Position numbers and translations under genes: made by a program. Shown one piece after another: positions 1 through 6,283 of a DNA stretch of 26,774 bases. The notes beneath the pieces are model-generated. The model was not told where the DNA came from. It searched no databases and was given only the letters and a program-made list of their open reading frames with translations. Source of the DNA: Acidiphilium sp. CAG:727 (GTDB lineage Bacteria > Bacillota > Clostridia > Christensenellales > Borkfalkiaceae); the NCBI GenBank assembly GCA_000437515.1, contig FR898462.1:18039-44812 (forward strand). The letters run 5' to 3'. Numbering within the stretch: position 1 is the first letter of the stretch; each line of letters begins with the position of its first letter.

Positions 1-423
1 GCGAGAAGAAGCAGAGGAACACCGCGTATCGCAAACAGGTTGTTAAAGCGAGTAAGAGATTTTTCGTCCGTTATGGAACACGACGAAATTTCGGTCGCCG
101 ACGCGAAGCACGCTCTCGATATGCTTGAAATCGACGAACTCGGTCTTGATAATATCGATATAAGATTATTGACTTCTATGATCGATAAATTCGGCGGAGG
201 TCCCGTGGGATTAGACACGTTATCCGCAACCGTAAACGAAGACTCGAATACTATTGAAGACGTTTACGAGCCGTATCTTCTGCAACTCGGCTTTATAGCA
301 AGAAGTCCGCGCGGAAGAATGGCTACCGATCTTGCGTACGCGCATCTCGGCAGAAAAACGCCCGACCGAAACGCAGGGCAGTCGTCGATTTTCGACGGGG
401 AGAAATACGGTGAAAACAAGTGA
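1..423 (+). CDS. ruvB: RuvB, Holliday junction branch-migration ATPase (3' part only)
   Basis: The reading frame is open from the first base and ends in TGA, giving the last 140 residues of RuvB. The motor domain with Walker A/B is outside the window. The visible part opens with the family signature RSRGTPRIANRLLKRVRDF, the sensor-2 region that contacts ATP. It continues into the winged-helix DNA-binding domain (TSMIDKFGGGPVGLDTLSATVNED, then YEPYLLQLGFIARSPRGRMAT). RuvB hexamers drive branch migration with RuvA during recombinational repair in the cytoplasm. The gene end overlaps the GTG start of queA by 14 nt, so the two are probably co-transcribed. The first internal ATG at 70 is not a start. 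Confidence 0.97.
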   Translation, partial: ARRSRGTPRIANRLLKRVRDFSSVMEHDEISVADAKHALDMLEIDELGLDNIDIRLLTSMIDKFGGGPVGLDTLSATVNEDSNTIEDVYEPYLLQLGFIARSPRGRMATDLAYAHLGRKTPDRNAGQSSIFDGEKYGENK

Positions 424-1460
424 TTTTTACTACGACTTACCCGAGGAACTTATAGCGCAGACTCCCGCCGAACCGAGGGATTCGTCAAGATTGTTGGTTT
501 ACGATAGGGCGACGGATAAAGTCGAACATAAAGTATTCAGAGATTTGGGCGATTATCTTAAAAAGGGCGATTTGCTCGTCGTAAATACGACGAAAGTATA
601 TCCCGCAAGATTATTCGCTTATACGGCGCACGGCGGAAAAGTCGAAATCTTACTGCTTAAAAGAATAAACTTAACCGACTGGGAATGTCTTGTAAAACCC
701 GGTAAAAAGTGTCGCGAAGGAACGATTCTCGTCATAAACGAGGAACTGTCGGTAGAAATCGTATCTAAAACCGAAGACGGCGGCAGGATAATTTCTTTTC
801 GCTTCGACGGGGTTTTTGAAGATATATTGTCGCGGGTAGGAGAAATGCCGCTACCCCCGTATATTCACGAGAAACTTAAAGATAAAGACAGGTATCAGAC
901 TGTATATTGCAAACAGGAAGGTTCGGCAGCCGCTCCCACGGCGGGGCCTTACTTTTTTTTTAAGGGTTTTGAAGGGGCTTCATTTTACTTTAAGGCTTAT
1001 AGACGAGTTAAAACGGAAAGGCGTCGAATTTGCCGAGGTTAATCTTCACGTCGGTTTAGGTACGTTTCGTCCGGTAAAGGTCGAAAACGCCGAAGAACAC
1101 AAAATGCACGTTGAGTACTGCGAGATTTCCGAAGAGAACGCAGAGAAAATAAATAAAGCGAAAGCAGAAGGTCGCAGAGTGATAGCGGTAGGAACGACGA
1201 GCGTCAGGACGCTTGAAAGTTTCGCTTCCGCAGACGGGCAAGTAAAGGCGGGATCTATGGATACGGATATTTTTATATATCCTCCTTACGCGTTCAAGTG
1301 CGTAGATGCGATGATAACGAATTTCCACCTGCCCGAAAGTACGCTCGTAATGCTTGTCGGCGCGTTCGTAGGTAAAGATAAAATACTCGAATTATATAAC
1401 CTTGCCGTTAAAGAAAAATACAGATTCTTTTCTTTCGGCGACGCTTGTTTGTTTTTGTAA
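410..1460 (+). pseudogene. queA: QueA, S-adenosylmethionine:tRNA ribosyltransferase-isomerase, frame-disrupted
   Basis: QueA transfers and rearranges the ribosyl group of SAM onto preQ1 in tRNA, making epoxyqueuosine. The start is GTG 410 (V-K-T-S-D-F-Y-Y-D-L), with GGGGAG at 397-402 as ribosome site. An ATG upstream at 332 lies inside ruvB and is not used. The N-terminal part is normal up to GSAAAPTAG (codons ending at 946). The family motif should continue directly into LHFT, but LHFT appears 31 nt later at 978 in the next frame. The first frame stops at 1042. The second frame carries the rest (LHVGLGTFRPV, TTSVRTLES, TNFHLPEST, FFSFGDA) to 1460. The insertion is an imperfect copy of the following 30 nt and contains T9. 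Removing one T restores one open frame with ten extra residues. It may be a real pseudogene, a slippage-dependent gene or an assembly error. Confidence 0.85.
943..1004 (+). repeat. Imperfect tandem duplication inside queA
   Basis: Two adjacent units begin with GGGG-C at 943 and 974. If one T of the T9 run (953-961) is ignored, about 20 of 30 codon-aligned positions match. The encoded decapeptides would be GPYFFLRVLK and GLHFTLRLID. The second copy is the genuine QueA sequence and the first is the extra one. Mechanism and age are unknown. Confidence 0.6.
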
Positions 1461-1490
1461 AACGCGTCGCTTCGGATAAAAGCAACACGG

Positions 1491-2609
1491 ATGAATATGG
1501 AAAAATTTTACTTCGAAACGATAAAACAAGATAGCGAAACGGGAGCAAGAGCGGGGGTACTGCATACTCCGCACGGCGATATAGAAACACCCGTATATAT
1601 GCCCGTCGGTACGCAGGCTACCGTTAAAGGCGTATACCCGCGCGATTTGAAAGAAGCGGGGTCGCAAATTATATTGGCGAACACTTATCATTTGTTTATG
1701 CGCCCTGGCGACGAGATCGTTAAAAGCGCCGGCGGACTGCATAAATTTATGAACTGGGATAAACCGATTCTTACCGACAGCGGCGGATTTCAGGTTTTTT
1801 CGCTTGCAAAACTCAACGATATTAAAGACGAAGGCGTTACCTTTTCGAGTAACGTAGACGGAAGCAAACATTTCGTTACTCCCGAAAAGGCTATCGATAT
1901 CGAAAACAACCTCGGCGCGGATATAATAATGGCGTTCGATCAATGCAGCGAATACGGCGCAAGTTATGAAAAAAGCAAAACGGCGATGTATAGAACGCTT
2001 AATTGGCTCGACAGGTGCTACAATCATCATAAAAACGAAAATCAGGCGTTGTTTCCGATAGTGCAGGGTAACGTATTCAAAGATTTGAGGGCGACTTCGC
2101 TTAAAGAAACCGTTCCTTACGCGAAATACGGTATCGGCATAGGTGGTCTTTCCGTGGGCGAGCCGAAAGAACTTATGTACGACGTTATGGACTCTATGTT
2201 GCCGAATTATCCGACGAATGTTCCGCGTTATCTTATGGGCGTAGGCAGCCCCGACTGTCTTTTGGAAGGCGTAATGCGCGGGATAGATATGTTTGATTGC
2301 GTACTTGCAACCCGCATAGCGAGAAACGGCACCGCGATGACTTCGCGCGGCAAAGTGGTCGTAAGAAACGGAAAGTATAAAGAGGATTTTACTCCGCTCG
2401 ACCCCGAATGTGATTGTTATTGCTGCAAAAACTATACGAAAGCGTACCTTCGCCACGTGATAAACGTCAACGAGATGATGGGCGGAATGCTTTTGAGTTT
2501 GCATAATATTACGTTTCTGCATAATTTGATGAAAGGTATAAGAAAGTCGATTTTAGGCGGCTATTTCAAAGATTTTCGCAAGGAATTTTACGAAAAATAC
2601 GGCGAATAG
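1491..2609 (+). CDS. tgt: Queuine/preQ1 tRNA-guanine transglycosylase
   Basis: Tgt exchanges guanine-34 in GUN anticodons for the queuosine precursor preQ1, the step before QueA. The protein has 372 residues, the usual bacterial length. Visible motifs are DSGGFQVFSL (D96, the conserved active-site aspartate), the substrate-pocket loop GIGGLSVGEP (215-224) and FDCVLATRIARNG with nucleophile D269. The zinc ligands C307, C309, C312 (CDCYCC) and H338 are also present. The usual proline in the FDCVLPTR motif is alanine here (A273). Two ATGs (1491 and 1497) are possible starts and neither has a good ribosome site. The gene lies 30 nt after queA, so queuosine synthesis genes are paired here, which makes the damaged queA more puzzling. 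Confidence 0.96.
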   Translation: MNMEKFYFETIKQDSETGARAGVLHTPHGDIETPVYMPVGTQATVKGVYPRDLKEAGSQIILANTYHLFMRPGDEIVKSAGGLHKFMNWDKPILTDSGGFQVFSLAKLNDIKDEGVTFSSNVDGSKHFVTPEKAIDIENNLGADIIMAFDQCSEYGASYEKSKTAMYRTLNWLDRCYNHHKNENQALFPIVQGNVFKDLRATSLKETVPYAKYGIGIGGLSVGEPKELMYDVMDSMLPNYPTNVPRYLMGVGSPDCLLEGVMRGIDMFDCVLATRIARNGTAMTSRGKVVVRNGKYKEDFTPLDPECDCYCCKNYTKAYLRHVINVNEMMGGMLLSLHNITFLHNLMKGIRKSILGGYFKDFRKEFYEKYGE

Positions 2610-2616
2610 TGTTATT

Positions 2617-2679
2617 TTGACAAAATTTTCGGAAAACTGCGATAATTAACTTGCAATTATGCGAAAAATCGTATATTAT
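2617..2679 (+). promoter_or_regulatory. Tandem sigma-A-type promoters for yajC
   Basis: Two overlapping promoter-like arrays lie in the 99-nt gap after tgt. The first is TTGACA (2617-2622), 18 nt, GATAAT (2641-2646). The second is TTGCAA (2651-2656), 17 nt, TATTAT (2674-2679). Either could drive yajC from about 25-55 nt upstream of its start. Predicted by eye only. Confidence 0.6.
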
Positions 2680-2708
2680 TTATTCACTTAATATCAAGGA
2701 GAGGACTA

Positions 2709-3254
2709 ATGTTTTTATTTAATTTACTTGCCGACGCCACGGGAAGCGGCGGCGATACGAATACAAATACAAATACGACGGCTCAGAACGGTTGTCTGGG
2801 TATGCCGAGTTGGGTTATGTACGTTATTCTCGGCGTAATTCTCGTCGCATGGATCGTTTTCAGTTACTTTACCAACAAGAAAAGAAGAGAGAAAGCGGAA
2901 GCCGAAACCGCTAAGCGTAACGCCATCAAACCCGGATTTAAGGTTACGACCATCGGCGGTATCGTCGGTACCGTCGTCGAAGTCGACGAAGAGAACAACA
3001 CCTTCGTTTTGCAAACGGGCAACGACGAACATCCTTCGCTTCTGACTTTCGATAAACTTGCGATTTACAATTCCGCAGATCCCGACGAGGGCAAAGAAGA
3101 ACCCGCCGAAGGCGAACGGACAGATGCCGCGTCCGACGACGAAGTGTTCCCCGAACACTCTGAAAGTGATGCAGCAACGGAAGATAAACCAGCAGAAGAG
3201 AAAACGGAAGAACAGAATCCCGCGGAAACCATTGACGGTAAAGACGCGGAATAA
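2709..3254 (+). CDS. yajC: YajC, Sec translocon accessory membrane protein
   Basis: YajC is the small subunit that accompanies SecD and SecF at the SecYEG channel. The 181-residue protein has a short N-terminal stretch, an Asn/Thr repeat (residues 17-24, from a reiterated AATACA) and one membrane helix (about 33-54). The family core KPGFKVTTIGGIVGTVVEVD follows (residues 74-93). The tail from residue 122 on is long and very acidic, rich in E, D, A and P. Typical YajC proteins end soon after the core, so this tail is an extension of about 60 residues, probably disordered and cytoplasmic. A strong AAGGAGAGG ribosome site precedes the ATG. Placement just ahead of secD and secF supports the call. 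Confidence 0.93.
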   Translation: MFLFNLLADATGSGGDTNTNTNTTAQNGCLGMPSWVMYVILGVILVAWIVFSYFTNKKRREKAEAETAKRNAIKPGFKVTTIGGIVGTVVEVDEENNTFVLQTGNDEHPSLLTFDKLAIYNSADPDEGKEEPAEGERTDAASDDEVFPEHSESDAATEDKPAEEKTEEQNPAETIDGKDAE

Positions 3255-3272
3255 TAAAACCGAATAAAAAAT

Positions 3273-3309
3273 AAAACCTTCGCATAAGTTATCGTGCGGA
3301 GGTTTTTTT
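3273..3309 (+). terminator. Intrinsic terminator after yajC, carrying the next gene's ribosome site
   Basis: A 12-bp stem pairs AAAACCTTCGCA (3273-3284) with TGCGGAGGTTTT (3295-3306), with one G-U pair and a 10-nt loop. T7 covers 3303-3309. The 3' arm contains GGAGG (3298-3302), exactly 7 nt before the ATG at 3310. Confidence 0.8.
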
Positions 3310-3681
3310 ATGCAAAAAAGTTTTTTTATGCAGGTGGCGAAAGGGGTGATTTTCGGGGTTGCTTTTATTCTTGCCGGCGTTTTGTTGTTCGCTTTTATCG
3401 TGGAAGTCGCTTCATTAAGCGATAAAGTGATAAAACCGATAAACCAGGTAATTAAACTTATGGCGATTTTCGGCGGCTGCGCCGTTGCGATAAGGGGTGA
3501 AAAAGGTTTTCTGAAGGGTGGAATCATAGGGCTTGCGGTAACGATAATATCTTACGTTCTGTTCGGTATAATCGGAGGAACTTTCGGTTCTTTCGCGGTT
3601 ATTTTGACAGACGCTCTTTGCGGTATGGTGATGGGCGTTATTTCGGGCGTGATCAGCGTGAATATTCCGCGCAAGGCGTAA
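3310..3681 (+). CDS. Small four-helix membrane protein, TIGR04086-like
   Basis: This is a 123-residue hydrophobic protein with four predicted membrane helices (about 10-33, 46-62, 66-90 and 94-117). A short basic loop (RGEKGFLKGG, 62-71) lies between helices 2 and 3. Size, glycine-rich helices and the position between yajC and secD match the uncharacterised TIGR04086 membrane family of Clostridia. That assignment is from memory of the family and context. No catalytic residues are evident and the function is unknown; a link to Sec is only suggested by location. The start at 3310 has GGAGG at 7-nt spacing, but that site lies inside the yajC terminator stem. An in-frame ATG at 3328 is a weaker alternative. 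Confidence 0.75.
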   Translation: MQKSFFMQVAKGVIFGVAFILAGVLLFAFIVEVASLSDKVIKPINQVIKLMAIFGGCAVAIRGEKGFLKGGIIGLAVTIISYVLFGIIGGTFGSFAVILTDALCGMVMGVISGVISVNIPRKA

Positions 3682-3690
3682 TTGCGCTTT
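3669..3690 (+). terminator. Possible weak terminator at the end of the TIGR04086-like gene
   Basis: GCGCAA (3669-3674) pairs with TTGCGC (3682-3687) around a 7-nt loop, followed by TTTATAAAA. The stem overlaps the stop codon. It is short with a poor T run, so it is a modest candidate. secD has its own promoter just downstream, which fits termination here. Confidence 0.4.
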
Positions 3691-3738
3691 ATAAAATGAA
3701 AATCAGGTAAATTTTATCAAATTTCGATTGATATTTAT

Positions 3739-3768
3739 TTGACTTATACTCTCGTTTAGTTATATAAT
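3739..3768 (+). promoter_or_regulatory. Promoter for secD-secF
   Basis: TTGACT (3739-3744), 18-nt spacer, perfect TATAAT (3763-3768). The start site would be near 3775, giving a leader of about 75 nt before the ATG at 3850. No recognised riboswitch is seen in that leader. Confidence 0.7.
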
Positions 3769-3849
3769 AATTAAGTGTAAAACTGCGTAGGGGCGTATTG
3801 TACCTATTACGCGGGACAAGACTAAATGCTAACCATGCAGGAGGCAAGA

Positions 3850-5127
3850 ATGAGTAAGGTCAAATCGATAATTATACTTATCGTTACGGCGTTAGTCGTC
3901 GGGTTCTTCGGCTTTGCGTGTTTCGTTTCGGGACCTGTTCCGAACAGCGTTAAAGACTACAAGTCTGTTTTCGGCTCGATAAGCAAAGGCATAGATCTCG
4001 CCGGCGGGTATTACGCCGTATTGGAACCTAACGGTAAGGCTGACATTTCGGACGGCGAAATGAGCAGTATAATGGATACTATCCGCAAAAGATTGAGCGA
4101 TAACGGTTTTACCGAAGCGTCGGTCGAAAAACAAAATTCGACCTCTATAAGAGTAGAAATTCCCGAAGTAAAAAATCCCGAAGACGTTCTTAAATACGTA
4201 GGGAGCCAGGGTAAACTCGAATTCAGAGATTCCTCGGGTACGGTTTGGCTTACGGGTAAAGACGTAAAAAAGGCAGGGACGGGTTACGACGAAAACGGCA
4301 ATCCTGCGGTAACTCTCGAATTTACCGCCGACGGTCAGAAAAAGTTCAAAGACGCTACCGCCCACGTTTCGTCGAGTTCGGATAAAAAGTTGTATATTTA
4401 CCTCGGCGACGAACAGGTTTCCGCCCCTACGTGCGAAAGCGAAATTAACAGTAAAACCGCGCAGATTCAATTAAACGGCGGCTCGGCGGAAGAGGCGAAA
4501 TCTCTCGCTTCGGTTATCACGAGCGGTTCTTTGGAAGTCGATCTGAAAATGGTTGAATCGGGCGCAATGTCTGCGACTCTCGGTCAGAATGCCGTAAACA
4601 ACGCAATGCTTGCGGCGGGTATCGGTCTTATAGTTATATTCCTACTCCTTATAGCATTTTACGGCGGTATGGGTATCGCGGCGGCAATCGCGCTTTTGGT
4701 TTACGTTCTTTTGTACGTAGGCGTTCTCGCGGTATTCCCGTTCGTACAGTTGACGTTCCCCGGTATCGCTGGTATTATTCTCTCTATCGGTATGGCTGTC
4801 GATGCAAATGTCGTTATATTCGACAGAGTCAAAGAAGAATATGCGTCGGGTAAGACCAGAAAAGCGGCTATTTCGGTCGGTTATAAGCACGCCGTAGTTA
4901 CGGTTATCGACTCCAACGTTACCACGCTTTTGGCGGCAGGCGTACTCTGGATACTTACGTCGGGTTCGCTTAAAGGCTTTGCGATAACGTTGTTCCTCGG
5001 AACGGTCGTATCTATGATTACCGCTATTTTCGTAACGAGGGCATTCACCTCGGTCGTCGCGGGTCTTGTAAAGGAAGACAGACGCGACAGATTCCTTTCG
5101 CTTAAAAGGGAGGTTGAGGCTGCATGA
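3850..5127 (+). CDS. secD: SecD, protein-export membrane subunit
   Basis: SecD, with SecF, is an RND-type membrane partner of SecYEG that uses the proton gradient to pull exported proteins through. The start chosen is ATG 3850 with AGGAGG 5 nt upstream; the ATG at 3826 would add eight residues and swallow that ribosome site. The 425-residue protein has TM1 (about 5-26), the DLAGG motif (49-53), an extracytoplasmic domain (about 60-235) and five more helices between 253 and 400. The TM4 signature GIAGIILSIGMAVDANVVIF holds the conserved membrane aspartate D318. It is shorter than E. coli SecD (615 residues) because the first periplasmic domain is reduced, as is common in Firmicutes. It overlaps secF by 4 nt (ATGA). 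Confidence 0.96.
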   Translation: MSKVKSIIILIVTALVVGFFGFACFVSGPVPNSVKDYKSVFGSISKGIDLAGGYYAVLEPNGKADISDGEMSSIMDTIRKRLSDNGFTEASVEKQNSTSIRVEIPEVKNPEDVLKYVGSQGKLEFRDSSGTVWLTGKDVKKAGTGYDENGNPAVTLEFTADGQKKFKDATAHVSSSSDKKLYIYLGDEQVSAPTCESEINSKTAQIQLNGGSAEEAKSLASVITSGSLEVDLKMVESGAMSATLGQNAVNNAMLAAGIGLIVIFLLLIAFYGGMGIAAAIALLVYVLLYVGVLAVFPFVQLTFPGIAGIILSIGMAVDANVVIFDRVKEEYASGKTRKAAISVGYKHAVVTVIDSNVTTLLAAGVLWILTSGSLKGFAITLFLGTVVSMITAIFVTRAFTSVVAGLVKEDRRDRFLSLKREVEAA

Positions 5128-6227
5128 ATATCTTCACGAAATTGAAAAACGCTAAATTCGTTCAGAAATTTATTATTACTCTCGCAATCAGCCTTCTGAT
5201 TATTATCGCGGGCGTGGTAATGACTTGCGTCAAGGGTATGAACTTAGGTATCGAGTTTACGGGCGGTATTAAAGTATCGGTCGTGGCGAACGACGTTACC
5301 GATAAAAAAGAATTCGAAAACACTCTCAGAAAGTGGCTCGAAGGCGACCGCGGCGTCAGCGAAACGGGCGAAAGCAAAAATCCCGATAACAAAAAGTTTG
5401 AAATCAAGAACGTTACCGTTAACGGCAACAACTACGTAGTCGTTCTCGGAACTACAATGACCGAAAACGGTAAGAAAGTTAATATGCTCACCACGAAAGC
5501 GAAATTTAAGTCCGGTAAGAAAGAAATTACGGGTTACGTTGCGCAAAGAGAATCGCAGGAGATAAATTCCGAACTTACGACCTATTTACAGGAAAAGTAT
5601 AATGCGGGCGTTACGGTATCCTCTTCGTTCGTCGGTAACGAATCGGCGAAATGGGTGCTTAAATCCGCGATTATAGCGGTTGCGGTTGCCATAGCGGTAA
5701 TTCTCGTTTATATAGCGATACGGTTCACCTTGTTGTCCGGTCTTGCGGCAATACTTGCGCTCATCCATAACGTTCTGATAATGTTTGCGATGACGTCGAT
5801 ATTCCAAATCTCCGTAAACCAGACCTTTATCGCCGCAATCGTTACGATAATCGGTTATTCGATTAACTCTACGATCGTCGTATTCGATAAGATAAGGGAA
5901 CTTATGAAAAAGCCGTCTTACAAAGAAGTTACGGACGTAGATATTGCGAACGAGGCAATAGGCGCAACGTTGAAGAGAACTATTTTAACGACGATTACAA
6001 CTCTCGTAATGATCGTTCTTCTCGCGGTATTCGGCACGCAGGCAATCAAAGAGTTTGCATACCCGATAATTTTCGGTCTCGTTGCAGGTGCGTATTCTTC
6101 GATACTTCTTGCCGCTCCGACGTGGGTGTATTTAAGAAAATTATTCAAACAGGCTGACAAAAAGCCCGTTCAAAAGAAGAAAAAGGCTAAAAACACCGAT
6201 AAACCGGTCGTGGCCGAAAACGCTTAA
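5124..6227 (+). CDS. secF: SecF, protein-export membrane subunit
   Basis: SecF is the second half of the SecDF pump. It is 367 residues long with TM1 at about 14-34, the GIEFTGG motif (42-48), an extracytoplasmic domain to about residue 175 and five helices from 179 to 335. A basic lysine-rich tail (residues 339-355) follows. ATG 5124 overlaps the secD stop, and GGGAGG at 5108-5113 serves as ribosome site. Two family positions differ. The usual HD in ALxHDVLI is H-N (N216), and the aspartate in GYSINDT is serine (S249), although the following FDKIRE and the TM11 arginine (R285, TLKRT) remain. SecD keeps its own D318. The function is still most likely protein export. Confidence 0.95.
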   Translation: MNIFTKLKNAKFVQKFIITLAISLLIIIAGVVMTCVKGMNLGIEFTGGIKVSVVANDVTDKKEFENTLRKWLEGDRGVSETGESKNPDNKKFEIKNVTVNGNNYVVVLGTTMTENGKKVNMLTTKAKFKSGKKEITGYVAQRESQEINSELTTYLQEKYNAGVTVSSSFVGNESAKWVLKSAIIAVAVAIAVILVYIAIRFTLLSGLAAILALIHNVLIMFAMTSIFQISVNQTFIAAIVTIIGYSINSTIVVFDKIRELMKKPSYKEVTDVDIANEAIGATLKRTILTTITTLVMIVLLAVFGTQAIKEFAYPIIFGLVAGAYSSILLAAPTWVYLRKLFKQADKKPVQKKKKAKNTDKPVVAENA

Positions 6228-6241
6228 TTGAATTTAATCGG

Positions 6242-6270
6242 GCGGGCGGAAATTTTTCCGTCCGCTTTTT
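6242..6270 (+). terminator. Intrinsic terminator after secF
   Basis: GCGGGCGGAA (6242-6251) pairs with TTCCGTCCGC (6256-6265), with one G-U pair and a 4-nt loop, followed by T5 (6266-6270). Confidence 0.88.
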
Positions 6271-6283
6271 GCTTATAACCGTT

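Noticed and set aside
1392..2522. 376-codon minus-strand open frame opposite tgt
   Set aside because: It lies wholly antisense to an unmistakable gene, has no ribosome site or family motif, and its F/R/H-rich composition is what antisense reading of these codons gives.
2757..2783. AATACA reiteration in yajC as a phase-variation repeat
   Set aside because: Only three units of a six-base repeat; changes would stay in frame, so it cannot switch the gene.
3716..3732. ATCAA-N7-TTGAT inverted repeat upstream of secD
   Set aside because: Short arms in AT-rich DNA; expected by chance and not tied to a second copy.
3826..3849. Upstream ATG as start of secD
   Set aside because: It would translate through the AGGAGG site that serves ATG 3850, and the added eight residues do not resemble a SecD N-terminus.
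6269..6283. TTG start for recJ
   Set aside because: It falls in the T run of the secF terminator; ATG 6284 gives a normal RecJ N-terminus.
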